DNA of 64,000 nucleotides from Burkholderia pyrrocinia (GCF_001028665.1 NZ_CP011504.1:2666001-2730000); one strand, 5' to 3'. Shown: positions 9,679 to 18,791, counted from the first letter of the stretch. Numbers and translations: made by a program. Notes: generated by a model not told the origin, from the letters alone.

Positions 9679-10128
9679 ATGAGCGAGCCGCACGTATCGG
9701 TCAAGGTCGCGCAGCAGGCGCGTTTTTGTTTCGAAGTCACGTTTGCCGGCACGACGCTGTCGCCGGTGCTCATCGACGAGCCGCCGCCGCTCGGCGACGG
9801 GCGCGGGCCGAATCCGGTCCGGCTGCTTGCCGCGGCGGTCGCGAGCTGTCTTGCGGCGAGCCTGCTGTTTGCGCTGAAAAAGCAGCACGTCGATCCGCAG
9901 CCGATTGCCGCGCATATCGACGTCGACATGGTGCAGAACGAATCGGGCAGGGTGCGCGTGGGCGCGATGGCGGTGCGGCTGTCGATCGGAAAAGCGTGGG
10001 CCGATCTCGCGGCGGCGACGCGCGTGCTCGACCGGTTCGATGCGTATTGCGTGGTGACCGAGAGCATGCGCGCGGGCATCCCGATCTCGGTCGACCTGTG
10101 CGATGCCAACGGCGCGGCGCTCGAATAG
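9679..10128 (+). CDS. OsmC family protein
   Basis: A 149-residue OsmC/Ohr-fold protein. Cys57 (in AVASCLAAS) and Cys124 (in DAYCVVTES) occupy the two positions used by this family for peroxide reduction. The family detoxifies organic hydroperoxides or acts in osmotic and oxidative stress. ATG 9679 follows TACGGAGTCGCC, a good ribosome binding site. It lies 83 bp downstream of the FtsH-like gene and could share its transcript. It converges on otsA with only 24 bp between the stops. Confidence 0.85.
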   Translation: MSEPHVSVKVAQQARFCFEVTFAGTTLSPVLIDEPPPLGDGRGPNPVRLLAAAVASCLAASLLFALKKQHVDPQPIAAHIDVDMVQNESGRVRVGAMAVRLSIGKAWADLAAATRVLDRFDAYCVVTESMRAGIPISVDLCDANGAALE

Positions 10129-10152
10129 GCAGCGACGGATGCGTGAGTGCGG

Positions 10153-11559
10153 TCAGTGCTCGGTGGCCGCGGCGACTTCGGCCGCTTCCGCGAGCGCTTC
10201 GAGAAAACGCGTGCGCCACCAGTGCACGTCGGTCTTGCGCACGATCGCCATCAGCGCGGAGTGGCGCTGGCGACGCTCTTCGAGCGGCATCGTGAGCGCG
10301 CGCTGGATCGCCTGCGCGGTGCCTTGCGTGTCGTACGGATTGACGAGCAGCGCCGGCTTCAACTGCTCGGCCGCGCCCGCGAAACGCGACAGCACGAGCA
10401 CGCCCGGGTCGGCCGCGTCCTGCGCGGCGAGGAATTCCTTCGCGACGAGGTTCATCCCGTCGCGCAGCGGCGTGACGAGCGCGACGCGGCTCGCGCGATA
10501 GAGGCCCGGCAAGCGCTTGCGCGCGACGGTGCGGTGGATGTAGCGCATCGGCATCCATTCGAGTTCGCCGTAGTCGCCGTTGATCGCGCCGCACAGGCTG
10601 TCCATCTCGCGCCGCAGGTCGTCGTACGCGCCGAGATCCTCGCGGCTCGGCGCGGCGATCTGGATCAGCGTCGCTCGGTTGCGGTTCTCCGGATACTGTT
10701 CGAGCAACTGGCGGAATGCATGCACGCGCTGCGGCAGCCCTTTCGTGTAGTCGAGCCGGTCGACGCCGACGAGCAACTGGCGGCGCGAATATTCGTCGCG
10801 CATCCGGTCGAACATGTCGATGCCGTCGCGATCGCGGGCGAGCGCCTCGAACTCGTCGACGTTGATGCCGATCGGAAACGCGCCGGCCGACAGCGTGCGG
10901 CCGAACGCGCGCAGGCGGCCGTCGGGCAGCCGCGCGGCGCCGGCTTCCGCTTCGACGTAATGCTCGAAGTGGAGCAGATCCGATTCGGTCTGGAAGCCGA
11001 CGAGGTCGTACGCGAACAGCGAGCGCATCAGCCACTCGTGTTCCGGGATCGCGGCCATGATCGGCGGCGGCGGCATCGGGATGTGCAGGAAGAAGCCGAT
11101 CGGATTCGTGCAGCCCATCGCGCGCAGCTCGGCGGCGAGCGGAATCAGCTGGTAGTCGTGTACCCAGACGATGTCGTCGGGCCGCAGCAGCGTGCGCAGC
11201 TTGCGCGCGAACAACTGGTTCACGCGCCGGTAGCCGTCGGCGAAGCGCCGGTCGAACTGCGCGAGATCGAGCCGGTAGTGAAACACCGGCCACAGCACGT
11301 TGTTCGAGTAGCCGAGGTAGTACGCGTCGTAATCCTGCGGATCGAGATCGATCGTCGCAAGCTGGATGCCGCCGACGTTCTGGATCTGCACCTCGTCGCC
11401 ATGCGAGGGCTGATCGTCGCCGCCGCGTAGCCTGCCGCTCCAGCCGAACCATACGCCGCCGGTTTCCTGCAGGCTGTCCTTCACGGCGACGGCGAGGCCG
11501 CCGGCCGCGGCTTTACGGGGGTCTGCGATGCGATTGGATACGACGACGAGTCGGCTCAC
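10153..11559 (-). CDS. otsA: Trehalose-6-phosphate synthase
   Basis: GT20 retaining glycosyltransferase of 468 residues that joins UDP-glucose and glucose-6-phosphate to trehalose-6-phosphate in the cytoplasm. GTG at 11559 has AGGAG five bases upstream and gives LVVVSNRIADP at the N-terminus with the phosphate-binding Asn9-Arg10. Further motifs are VWVHDYQLIPLA, IGFFLHIPMPPP, GVDRLDYTKGLPQR and TPLRDGMNLVAKEF. Length and motifs match the E. coli enzyme. No phosphatase (otsB) gene is adjacent in this window, so trehalose phosphate hydrolysis must be encoded elsewhere. Confidence 0.95.
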   Translation of the reverse strand: MSRLVVVSNRIADPRKAAAGGLAVAVKDSLQETGGVWFGWSGRLRGGDDQPSHGDEVQIQNVGGIQLATIDLDPQDYDAYYLGYSNNVLWPVFHYRLDLAQFDRRFADGYRRVNQLFARKLRTLLRPDDIVWVHDYQLIPLAAELRAMGCTNPIGFFLHIPMPPPPIMAAIPEHEWLMRSLFAYDLVGFQTESDLLHFEHYVEAEAGAARLPDGRLRAFGRTLSAGAFPIGINVDEFEALARDRDGIDMFDRMRDEYSRRQLLVGVDRLDYTKGLPQRVHAFRQLLEQYPENRNRATLIQIAAPSREDLGAYDDLRREMDSLCGAINGDYGELEWMPMRYIHRTVARKRLPGLYRASRVALVTPLRDGMNLVAKEFLAAQDAADPGVLVLSRFAGAAEQLKPALLVNPYDTQGTAQAIQRALTMPLEERRQRHSALMAIVRKTDVHWWRTRFLEALAEAAEVAAATEH

Positions 11560-12214
11560 CAGCTCTCCTGACGATTGTTGGGGGAAAGGTTCGTGCGGCC
11601 GGCGGCGCGAAGCGGACGCCGCCATCGGCGTGCTGCGATGGGGCCGCAATGCGATCGGACGGGAGTCAGGGCACGCGATTCGCCGTCCGAACGGGGAGTG
11701 CTTTTTTTAGGATACTCGTCATTCGCCAGTTTTAAAAGGCTCCATCGGCGAGCGACGCGGGCGCGAGTGGAGCGCGATATCCATGACATCGGTGTGGCAA
11801 CGCTCGATGCAAAGGCGGGATCGAAGCTTGCGCGGCGCTGCAAACGCAGCGTGTGCACTGCACGGCAGCGGATGGGGATAATCCGGCGCGATCGTTCGTG
11901 CCGGTGTGCGTGCATGAGTGCCGCATGCGCACTTTCGCACACGTGCACGCGCACGATGCCGCGTCGATCGACGGCGAAGGCTTTCGATACATCTACGCCG
12001 ATGCGCGGCCTACATGCATGCGTGCCGCGAATGTGCGGCACGGATCGGCGTCGCGCGATGTCGTGCGCGCGTATTTGGTCCGCTGGATGACGACGATGCG
12101 CAGCCGCACCGCGTGCCGCGCGCGGCCGCGCATCGCGCGGTACGCGCAAGCGCGAACGCGATGCAGGCGGACAACCGGAACAGCATGCGCATCGTCATCG
12201 CCTTGCCGCATCCA
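11560..12214. other. Intergenic region upstream of otsA
   Basis: About 650 bases, the longest gap in the left half. An oligo-T tract followed by AGGATACTCG near 11702-11720 is the only promoter-like patch. Several frames are open but their translations are Arg/Cys/Ala-rich noise. No gene is called. Confidence 0.5.
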
Positions 12215-13849
12215 TTACGCGGCGGCCGGCTGCCAGCGACGCGTGTCGGCCTCATGCGCGTGCGCGCCCGGCGACGTCGCGTGCGCGCCGGACGGCATCC
12301 GGAACGCGGCGACCGTTTCCGACAGCTCGCGGCCCTGCGCTTCCAGCGACTTCGATGCGGCGGCGGCCTGCTCGACGAGCGCCGCGTTCTGCTGGGTCGT
12401 CTCGTCCATCTGCGTGATCGTCAGGTTCACCTGGTCGATGCCGCGGCTCTGCTCGGCCGACGCGGCCGCGATCTCACCCATGATGTCCGTCACGCGCGCA
12501 ACCGCCTGCGTGACGTCGGACATCGTCTTGCCGGCTTCACCCGCGAGCGCCGAGCCGTCCTGGATCGTCTGCACCGACGCGGAGATCAGCTCCTTGATTT
12601 CCTTCGCCGCCGTCGACGAACGCTGCGCGAGACTGCGCACCTCGCTCGCGACGACCGCGAAGCCGCGGCCCTGTTCGCCCGCACGTGCAGCTTCGACGGC
12701 CGCGTTCAGCGCGAGGATGTTGGTCTGGAACGCGATGCCTTCGATGATGCCCGTGATGTCGGCGATCTTCGACGAGCTTTGGCCGATTTCCGTCATCGTG
12801 TCGACCACGCGGCCGACCACCGAGCTGCCGCGCTGCGCGACATCCGACGCATTCGCGGCGAGCGTGCTGGCCTGTTGCGCGTTTTCCGCGTTCAGCCGCA
12901 CCGTCGACGTGAATTCCTCCATCGTCGCGGCGGTTTCCTGCAGCGACGCGGCCTGTTCCTCGGTGCGCTGGCTCAGGTCGAGGTTGCCCGACGCGATCTC
13001 GCCCACCGCATGCGCGATGCTGTTCGACGAATCGCGCACGCGGCCGACGATGCCGATCAGCCGCTCGTTCATCGTCCGCAGCGCGTCGAGCAGGTCGCGC
13101 GTTTCGTCGTTGCCGGTCACCTGGATGCGGCTGCCGAGATCGCCGTTCGCCACCGTGCGCGCGACGTCCACGGCCGAGCCGATCGGCGCCGTGATCTTGC
13201 GCGTGAGCCACAGGCCGCCGCAGGCCGCGATCGCGACGGCGATCAGGCTGATGCCGGCCAGCACGTTGCGCTCCATCGCGTAGCGGTCCGCGAATTGCTG
13301 CGCGATCGCGACTTCGCGTTCATGCGTATAAGCCGCGTACGCGTCGGTCGCGCGCACCAGCTGCGCGAGCAGCGGGCGGCAATTTTCGTCGATGTCGGCG
13401 GTCGCCTCGTCTTTCTTGCCGGCCTGCGCGAGCCCGACGATGCGCAGCGCGACCGGCCCGTAGCGGGTTTCGATGCGCACGATGTCGGCCACCAGTTCGC
13501 GCGCGCGATCGGATGTGTCGGTCGCGTTCGCCATCATCTCCTTGAGCTTCGCGAGATGTTCCTGCACGTCCTTGTGCGCCTGGTTCACTTCGGCCAGTTC
13601 GAGCTCGATGTCGGAGGGTTTGGTCACGAGCACGAGATTGCGCGCGGCGATCGCGCGCCGGTCGACCGCGGTGCGGATTTGCGCGGACAGGTTCGCCCGC
13701 GCGTTGATGCCGTTCATGTAGCGGGAAAACTCGGCGTTCGTATCGGACAGCGCCTTGAGGGCCATGCCCGACACGATCACGACGACCGCGGCGAGCAGGC
13801 CGAAGCCGCCAAGGAGTTTTGTTTTGATGCTCATTCTGGCGATTTTCAC
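12215..13849 (-). CDS. Methyl-accepting chemotaxis protein
   Basis: Chemoreceptor of 544 residues. Transmembrane helix 1 is at about 13-30, then a periplasmic four-helix-bundle domain, helix 2 at about 196-215 and a HAMP linker. The cytoplasmic signalling hairpin carries the family signature [12 protein letters not shown] followed by [16 protein letters not shown]. The C-terminus ends in Ala/Gly-rich sequence without the NWETF methyltransferase-docking pentapeptide. I use the GTG at 13849, preceded by AGGGGCACAAC; an ATG five codons later is possible. The ligand is unknown. A sigma-28-like promoter lies about 70 bases upstream. Confidence 0.93.
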   Translation of the reverse strand: MKIARMSIKTKLLGGFGLLAAVVVIVSGMALKALSDTNAEFSRYMNGINARANLSAQIRTAVDRRAIAARNLVLVTKPSDIELELAEVNQAHKDVQEHLAKLKEMMANATDTSDRARELVADIVRIETRYGPVALRIVGLAQAGKKDEATADIDENCRPLLAQLVRATDAYAAYTHEREVAIAQQFADRYAMERNVLAGISLIAVAIAACGGLWLTRKITAPIGSAVDVARTVANGDLGSRIQVTGNDETRDLLDALRTMNERLIGIVGRVRDSSNSIAHAVGEIASGNLDLSQRTEEQAASLQETAATMEEFTSTVRLNAENAQQASTLAANASDVAQRGSSVVGRVVDTMTEIGQSSSKIADITGIIEGIAFQTNILALNAAVEAARAGEQGRGFAVVASEVRSLAQRSSTAAKEIKELISASVQTIQDGSALAGEAGKTMSDVTQAVARVTDIMGEIAAASAEQSRGIDQVNLTITQMDETTQQNAALVEQAAAASKSLEAQGRELSETVAAFRMPSGAHATSPGAHAHEADTRRWQPAAA

Positions 13850-14299
13850 GTTGTGCCCCTGTGCGTGTGGTTGGCAAATGGAATTTATTGTTCGACCAGA
13901 TACGGGCTCGTGCCGACATTAACGGGTATGCAGAATGATTCTTTAGCCTTCGAAAACCCTGATATTGGTTTTTCTAGTGATGAAAGCCTTGTCCGGCGGG
14001 CTTTCTTGATCCTGGTCAAAAATCCGTGTATCGCCCGTGATTCAAGTTTTTATACGCGGAATTCGAAATCGACTTTATTGGTGAAACAATAATCTTCTTT
14101 TTGTTAATAATTGTCTGATGAATGTGTTTCGATTTATGGATGAATAACGGAATTTTCTTGCGGGCGAATTCCGGGAGGGGCCGATATACGTTGTCGGCGT
14201 GCGCCGCGCGGTTGGCGGCGATGGGGGATAAAGCTGAATCGGCGCCGGATGTCGTCGCACCGGACAGGCCCGCGGCGGGCGCCGCGAGCCGTGTGAGGG
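13850..14299. other. AT-rich intergenic region between chemoreceptor and znuD-like gene
   Basis: About 450 bases. Besides the sigma-28-like promoter it holds a markedly AT-rich stretch at roughly 14040-14160 and a short stem (GAAAGCC near 13982 with GGCTTTC near 14000). No gene is apparent. Confidence 0.45.
13919..13945 (-). promoter_or_regulatory. Sigma-28 (FliA)-like promoter of the chemoreceptor gene
   Basis: On the minus strand, TAAAGAAT (13945-13938), an 11-base spacer and CCCGTTAA (13926-13919) match the FliA consensus TAAAGTTT-N11-GCCGATAA at 6 of 8 positions in each half with the exact spacing. The expected start is near 13912, giving a leader of about 60 bases before the GTG at 13849. 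It would link the receptor to the flagellar regulon. Confidence 0.65.
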
Positions 14300-16378
14300 T
14301 CAGAACGTGGTGCGCAACCCGGCCATCACGCTGCGGCCGCCTTCGGGCGCGAAACCGCGCACGACGGAAGTCGAATAGCGGATTTCCTGGTTCGCCAGGT
14401 TGTCGCCGCGCAGGTACGCGAGCCAGTGCGTCGCGCCGACGCGGAACTTGTAGGTCAGCATCACGCCGAGCGACGTGTAGCCGTCCGTCGAGACGTCGTT
14501 GTCGGGCACGCGGTGCTGCGACCACGCGTGCGTGACCTGCGCGCGTGCGCCGAACGGGCCGTAGCCGTAGTCGGCCGCGAGCGTCGCGCGCAGCGGCGCG
14601 ATGCGCGGCAGCGGCTGGCCCGTGTCGACGTTGCGCGCGTGCGTGTAGTCGGCCGTCAGTTCCAGGTCGACCGTATGGCCGCGCCGCGAGAACGCGCGCC
14701 ATTTGCCGTCCAGCTCGATGCCGTAGAACTCGGCGCGCACGCCGCGATAGATCGCCTCGTTCAGCGCGCCGTCGGTGCCGGGCGCGACGGGCTCGTCGTC
14801 GCCGTTCACGACGCGGCCGGTGTTGTACTCGGTCAGGTAGTTCGAGAAGCGGTTGTAGAACACGCCGACGCTGCCGCGGTTCGGGCCGCTCGCATAGCGC
14901 AGCGACAGGTCGGTCGACACGGCCTTTTCCTTCGACGCATTCGGGTTGCCGATCAGGAACTGGCCGGTCGCATCGTGCGGGCCGTTCGAATACAGCTCGT
15001 AGAAGGTCGGCGCGCGTTCGGTGTACGCGACGTTCGCCGCGACCGACCACACAGGCGTCAGCGAGAACAGCGCGCCGGCCGACAGGCTGCCCGCGTTGAA
15101 GTCGCGCGGCTGCGCGCCCGCGAATTTCTCGACGCCGGCCGGATCCGGGTCGACCTTCACGTGCTCGAAGCGGCCGCCGACGCTCAGCTTCAGCGCGGGG
15201 ACGACCTGCCATTCCTCGAGGCCGAACAGCGCGACGCTGTTCGTGCGCGTCGACGGCACGAGCAATTCGTCGCCGAGCGCGGAGAACGTGTTCTGGCCGA
15301 ACTGCACGCCGATTGCGCCCTCGAACGGGCCGATCTTGCGATGCCGCGCCTCGATGCGCGCCTCGTAGCCGCGGTTGCGGAAGGTGGTTGCCGTCTCGCC
15401 GTTGTCGACTTCCTTGTGGCGGTAGTCGGTGTACGCGAAGTCGAATTTCAGCTTCGTGAACGGCCCGCTCAGGTTGCGCACCTCGGACGCGAGCGCGAGG
15501 CGTTCCTGGCGCATCCGCAGCCGCACGTCGCTCTCCGCGACGGAGCCGTAGTTCGATTCGTAGCCGCTGTACGACAGGCCCGCGAAGCCGTCCGCCCACG
15601 TGTACGACGCGCCGACCGCGCCGCCGTGCACGCGGCCGTCGCTGTTCGGCACGCTGCCTTCCGGCTGCGGCGTGTCGGGGCCGTCGATCGCGCGTTGCGC
15701 GCTGCTGCGCGCGTAGCCGGGAATGCGCAGCTTGCTCGTTTCTCGGTCGAACGCGTCGACGTGGAACGCGAAGCGGCCGTTGCCGCCTTCGACCTGCGCG
15801 GCGCCCGCGCGCACGGAATTCGCGCCGCCGTAGCGCGCGTCGAGCGCACCCGTCACGCCTTCGATCGCTTCGCGCGGAATCCGGTTGTCGATCGTATTGA
15901 CGACTCCGCCCACCGCGTTGCCGCCGTACAGCAGCGCGGCCGGGCCGCGCACGATCTCGACGCGTTCGATCGACAGCGGATCCTGCGGCACCGCATGGTC
16001 GTACGACAGCGACGACGCGTCGTAGGACGCGACGCCGTTCTGCAGCAGCCGGATCCGGTCGCCGTCCATCCCGCGGATGATCGGGCGGCCGACCATCGGC
16101 CCGTACGTGGTGGTCGACACGCCGGGCAGGCCGTTGAGCGTTTCGCCGAGCGAATCGGCCTGGCGGCGCGTCAGCGCGTCGCCGGAAAGCTGGACGGTCG
16201 GCGCGATCGGTTCGGTATCGCCGAGCGGGTTCGCGGTCACGAAGATCGGTGCGAGCGGCGTGGTTGAAGGCGTGCCCGACGCGACGGGTGCATCGGACTG
16301 CGCGTGCGCGACGGCGGCGAACAGCATCAGCGAAAGGGACGAAAGCGGGCGAAGCGGTAAACGAGGGAGGTCGCGCAT
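14300..16378 (-). CDS. znuD: ZnuD-like TonB-dependent outer membrane receptor
   Basis: Outer membrane receptor of 692 residues. The signal peptide ends near AHA-Q (residue 26), followed by the TonB-box region APIFVTANPL. The plug domain contains RPIIRGMDGDRIRLLQNG and VEIVRGPAALLYGGNAVGGVVN. A 22-strand barrel follows, ending in a C-terminal Phe (GLRTTF). The barrel segments KFDFAYTDYRHKEV and TTFRNRGYEARIEARH follow the pattern of ZnuD-type zinc receptors. It lacks the His-rich loop of Neisseria ZnuD. A Zur-box palindrome 160 bases upstream supports zinc uptake and zinc-starvation control. The ATG at 16378 is the only start that leaves a proper signal peptide. Confidence 0.8.
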   Translation of the reverse strand: MRDLPRLPLRPLSSLSLMLFAAVAHAQSDAPVASGTPSTTPLAPIFVTANPLGDTEPIAPTVQLSGDALTRRQADSLGETLNGLPGVSTTTYGPMVGRPIIRGMDGDRIRLLQNGVASYDASSLSYDHAVPQDPLSIERVEIVRGPAALLYGGNAVGGVVNTIDNRIPREAIEGVTGALDARYGGANSVRAGAAQVEGGNGRFAFHVDAFDRETSKLRIPGYARSSAQRAIDGPDTPQPEGSVPNSDGRVHGGAVGASYTWADGFAGLSYSGYESNYGSVAESDVRLRMRQERLALASEVRNLSGPFTKLKFDFAYTDYRHKEVDNGETATTFRNRGYEARIEARHRKIGPFEGAIGVQFGQNTFSALGDELLVPSTRTNSVALFGLEEWQVVPALKLSVGGRFEHVKVDPDPAGVEKFAGAQPRDFNAGSLSAGALFSLTPVWSVAANVAYTERAPTFYELYSNGPHDATGQFLIGNPNASKEKAVSTDLSLRYASGPNRGSVGVFYNRFSNYLTEYNTGRVVNGDDEPVAPGTDGALNEAIYRGVRAEFYGIELDGKWRAFSRRGHTVDLELTADYTHARNVDTGQPLPRIAPLRATLAADYGYGPFGARAQVTHAWSQHRVPDNDVSTDGYTSLGVMLTYKFRVGATHWLAYLRGDNLANQEIRYSTSVVRGFAPEGGRSVMAGLRTTF

Positions 16379-16537
16379 GGTCGGTGAATCGGTTGGAATC
16401 GGATCGGATAACGAGCGATACGGGCCACGGCTGGATACGATATATTGTTGCGTCAGCGGCGCGCAGTGACCCGTTGGAACATGGCTCGGCGAGGCTCGGC
16501 CACCCACGGTGGAACGGCGTCGGGCGGACGAGCACGC

Positions 16538-16560
16538 GAAATGATATGTTATATCATTTC
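16538..16560. promoter_or_regulatory. Zur box
   Basis: Perfect 10-bp inverted repeat GAAATGATAT-N3-ATATCATTTC. It matches the proteobacterial Zur consensus (GAAATGTTATA and its inverse) in size, symmetry and the diagnostic GAAATG/CATTTC ends. It lies 160 bases upstream of the ZnuD-like receptor start. Confidence 0.8.
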
Positions 16561-16738
16561 AAATTCCAAGCCGGCTGGCGGGGTTTCGTCGGGTTTCTGT
16601 CGGATCGGTGAAATGGGAGGCGGGAGCGGAAAACCGGCGACGGAAAGCGTCGGCCGGCATGCGTCGGGCGCGTCGAACGCACGAAACGGATCAGCCGGCT
16701 TCGAGCAACATGCGCGACGAGACTGTGATAGATTTCCG

Positions 16739-16758
16739 TCGCGGCAAATTTGCCGCGA
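16739..16758. promoter_or_regulatory. 20-bp perfect palindrome preceding the FMN riboswitch
   Basis: TCGCGGCAAATTTGCCGCGA is a perfect palindrome ending three bases before the riboswitch. A -10-like GTGATAGAT at about 16726-16734 puts the palindrome near +1, so it is either an operator or a 5' stem of the ribH leader. Confidence 0.5.
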
Positions 16759-16760
16759 AC

Positions 16761-16908
16761 GTTCTCAGGGCGGGGCGAAATTCCCCACCGGCGGTAATCG
16801 CGCGATTGCGCGTAGCCCGCGAGCGCTTGCCGGCGATGGTTGTCACGGCAAGGTCAGCAGACCCGGTGTGATTCCGGGGCCGACGGTTAAAGTCCGGATG
16901 AGAGAGAG
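16761..16908 (+). promoter_or_regulatory. FMN riboswitch (RFN element)
   Basis: The sequence carries the conserved RFN segments in order: TCTCAGGGCGGGGCGAAATT, CCCCACCGGCGGTAAT, a variable stem, GACCCGGTGTGATTCCGGGG, then CCGACGGTTAAAGTCCGGAT and AGAGAGAG closing the first stem. It ends about 70 bases before ribH. The interval contains TTGCGTACGCAA (16918-16929) and an AGGA ribosome binding site, so control is probably at translation or by an early stop when FMN is bound. Confidence 0.95.
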
Positions 16909-16979
16909 CGGGGTTCGTTGCGTACGCAAGGTACGCGGCTTGTCCCTGTGCGCCCATTCAACTCACACAGGATCAGTCG

Positions 16980-17489
16980 ATGACCCAGATTTCCCACGTT
17001 TCCCCCACTGCCACTCCCCGTATCGCCTTTGTCCAGTCGTGCTGGCACAAGGAGATCGTCGACCAGTGCCGAATCGCGTTTGTCGATGCGCTGGGCAACG
17101 CGAACATGAGCGAATCGGATTGCGATTTCTTCGAAGTGGCCGGCGCCTTCGAGATTCCGCTGCATGCCAAATTGCTCGCGAAAACCGGCAAATACGCGGC
17201 CATCGCCTGCGCCGGGCTGGTTGTCGATGGCGGCATCTATCGCCATGACTTCGTCGCGCAGACGGTGATTTCGGGCCTCATGCAGGTGCAGCTCGAAACC
17301 GAGGTGGTGGTGCTGTCGGCGGTGCTGACGCCGCATCATTTCCATGGATCGGACGAGCACGTCAAGTTCTTCCACGAACACTTCCTCGTGAAAGGTGCGG
17401 AGCTCGCGCACGCATGCGTCGATACGATCGGCAAGGTTGCGGCGCTCAAGGCGGAATCCGCGGCCACTGCGATGAAGCAGGCCGCCTGA
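16980..17489 (+). CDS. ribH: 6,7-dimethyl-8-ribityllumazine synthase, type II (RibH2-like)
   Basis: Lumazine synthase of 169 residues that condenses 5-amino-6-ribitylamino-uracil with 3,4-dihydroxybutanone phosphate in riboflavin synthesis. Trp22 in QSCWHKEIVDQ, GAFEIPLHAKLLAKTGKYAA, and GGIYRHDFVAQTV with the catalytic His at about 89 follow the Brucella RibH2 pattern rather than the housekeeping RibH1. RibH2 proteins form decamers. ATG 16980 has AGGA seven bases upstream. The gene stands alone behind an FMN riboswitch instead of in a rib operon, so flavin shortage induces it by itself. A strong hairpin follows. Confidence 0.93.
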   Translation: MTQISHVSPTATPRIAFVQSCWHKEIVDQCRIAFVDALGNANMSESDCDFFEVAGAFEIPLHAKLLAKTGKYAAIACAGLVVDGGIYRHDFVAQTVISGLMQVQLETEVVVLSAVLTPHHFHGSDEHVKFFHEHFLVKGAELAHACVDTIGKVAALKAESAATAMKQAA

Positions 17490-17538
17490 CGCTTGTGCCG
17501 CGCGATTTGACGCGCGACACACGCTGTTCAGGGCAGGC

Positions 17539-17567
17539 CGCCGCGCGACGGATGACGTCGCGCGGCG
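17539..17567 (+). terminator. Terminator hairpin after ribH
   Basis: Perfect 12-bp stem (17539-17550 with 17556-17567), loop GATGA, about 50 bases after the ribH stop. No long T-run follows, so it may depend on Rho or act as an RNA 3' end. Confidence 0.6.
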
Positions 17568-17646
17568 TCTGCCGGGGCGCGATCGGGCGTCGCGCCACGG
17601 TGCGACGCGTTGAATCAGCGGCAAGCGCCGGGCATTGTCCCGCGCG

Positions 17647-17660
17647 TTGACACACATCAA
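17647..17660. promoter_or_regulatory. ANR/FNR-type binding site upstream of adhP
   Basis: TTGAC-ACAC-ATCAA differs from the FNR/ANR consensus TTGAT-N4-ATCAA at one base. Its centre (17653.5) lies about 41 bases before a start predicted from the -10-like GATACT at 17682-17687, the class II activator geometry. Confidence 0.65.
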
Positions 17661-17718
17661 CGTCGTTCGAATCCGAAACCGGATACTGGGCCGCTCATCG
17701 ACCAGACAGGAGCGACGC

Positions 17719-18747
17719 ATGACGCAAACCATGAAAGCGGCCGTGGTGCACGCCTTCGGCGAACCGCTGCGCATCGAGGAAGTCCCCGTGCCGACGCCGG
17801 GCCCCGGCCAGATCCTCGTCAACATCAAGGCATCGGGCGTCTGCCATACCGACCTGCACGCGGCCGACGGCGACTGGCCCGTGAAGCCGTCGCTGCCGTT
17901 CATCCCGGGGCATGAAGGCGTGGGCGTCGTCGCGGCGGTCGGCGCGGGCGTCAAGCACGTGAGCGAGGGCGACCGCGTCGGCGTGCCGTGGCTCTATACG
18001 GCCTGCGGCCATTGCGAGTACTGCCACACGGGCTGGGAAACGCTGTGTCACGACCAGCGGAACACCGGTTATTCGGTGAACGGCAGCTACGCGGAATACG
18101 TGCTCGCCGATCCCGACTACGTCGGCCATCTGCCGGCACAGGTCGCGTTCGACGAGATCGCGCCGATCCTGTGCGCGGGCGTGACCGTCTACAAGGGCAT
18201 TCGCGTCACCGACACGCGTCCGGGGCAATGGCTCGCGATCTCCGGGATCGGCGGTCTCGGGCACGTGGCCGTGCAATACGCGCGCGCGATGGGCCTGCAC
18301 GTGGCGGCGATCGACATTTCACCCGACAAGCTCGCGCTCGCACGGCAACTCGGCGCGCAACTGACGATCGACGCATCGGTCGACGATCCGGCGAAGGTGA
18401 TCCAGAAGGAGATCGGCGGCGCGCACGGCGTGCTCGTCACGGCGGTGTCGCGCAGCGCGTTCGCGCAGGCGCTCGGGATGGTGCGGCGCGGCGGCACGGT
18501 CGCGCTCAACGGGCTGCCGCCCGGCGATTTCCCGTTGCCGATCTTCTCGACGGTGCTGAACGGCATCACCGTGCGCGGCTCGATCGTCGGCACGCGGCGC
18601 GACCTGCAGGAATCGCTGGACTTCGCGGCCGATGGCCTCGTGCGCGCGCATATCCATCGCGACCGGCTCGGCAACATCAACGACGTGTTTGCGAAGCTGC
18701 GCGAAGGCAAGGTCGACGGGCGCATCGTGCTGACCGACATGCACTGA
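17719..18747 (+). CDS. adhP: Zinc-dependent alcohol dehydrogenase, AdhP type
   Basis: Medium-chain dehydrogenase of 342 residues, NAD-dependent, interconverting ethanol-type primary alcohols and aldehydes. The catalytic zinc ligands are Cys42 (GVCHTDLH) and His65-Glu66 (PGHEGVG). Structural zinc cysteines lie in [16 protein letters not shown], and the NAD loop is [13 protein letters not shown] 17719 follows CAGGAGCGACGC, a strong ribosome binding site; the longer frame upstream is non-coding and contains the promoter. The FNR-like site suggests induction at low oxygen, when it would reduce acetaldehyde to regenerate NAD. Confidence 0.93.
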   Translation: MTQTMKAAVVHAFGEPLRIEEVPVPTPGPGQILVNIKASGVCHTDLHAADGDWPVKPSLPFIPGHEGVGVVAAVGAGVKHVSEGDRVGVPWLYTACGHCEYCHTGWETLCHDQRNTGYSVNGSYAEYVLADPDYVGHLPAQVAFDEIAPILCAGVTVYKGIRVTDTRPGQWLAISGIGGLGHVAVQYARAMGLHVAAIDISPDKLALARQLGAQLTIDASVDDPAKVIQKEIGGAHGVLVTAVSRSAFAQALGMVRRGGTVALNGLPPGDFPLPIFSTVLNGITVRGSIVGTRRDLQESLDFAADGLVRAHIHRDRLGNINDVFAKLREGKVDGRIVLTDMH

Positions 18748-18753
18748 GGCGGG

Positions 18754-18791
18754 CGGCCGCCGCGCGGCGGGAGGCGTCGCGACGGCGGCCG
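18754..18791. terminator. Hairpin between convergent adhP and BNR-repeat gene
   Basis: CGGCCGCCG (18754-18762) pairs perfectly with CGGCGGCCG (18783-18791). It lies between two convergent stops (18747 and 18808) and could serve both genes. The loop is 20 bases long, so it is a moderate terminator at best. Confidence 0.45.

Larger units (their letters stand above)
16379..16760. other. Regulatory interval between znuD-like gene and FMN riboswitch
   Basis: About 380 bases without a gene. It contains the Zur-box palindrome (16538-16560), an AT patch (GATATATTG near 16439) that may be the -10 of the receptor gene, and a 20-bp palindrome (16739-16758) at the start of the riboswitch transcript. Confidence 0.6.

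Noticed and set aside
13982..14010. Terminator for the ZnuD-like gene
   Set aside because: The 7-bp stem lies almost 300 bases downstream of the stop and no T-run follows on that strand.
11853..14092. Long plus-strand frames across the chemoreceptor gene
   Set aside because: They are antisense shadows of the chemoreceptor, with Arg/His-rich translations and no motif.
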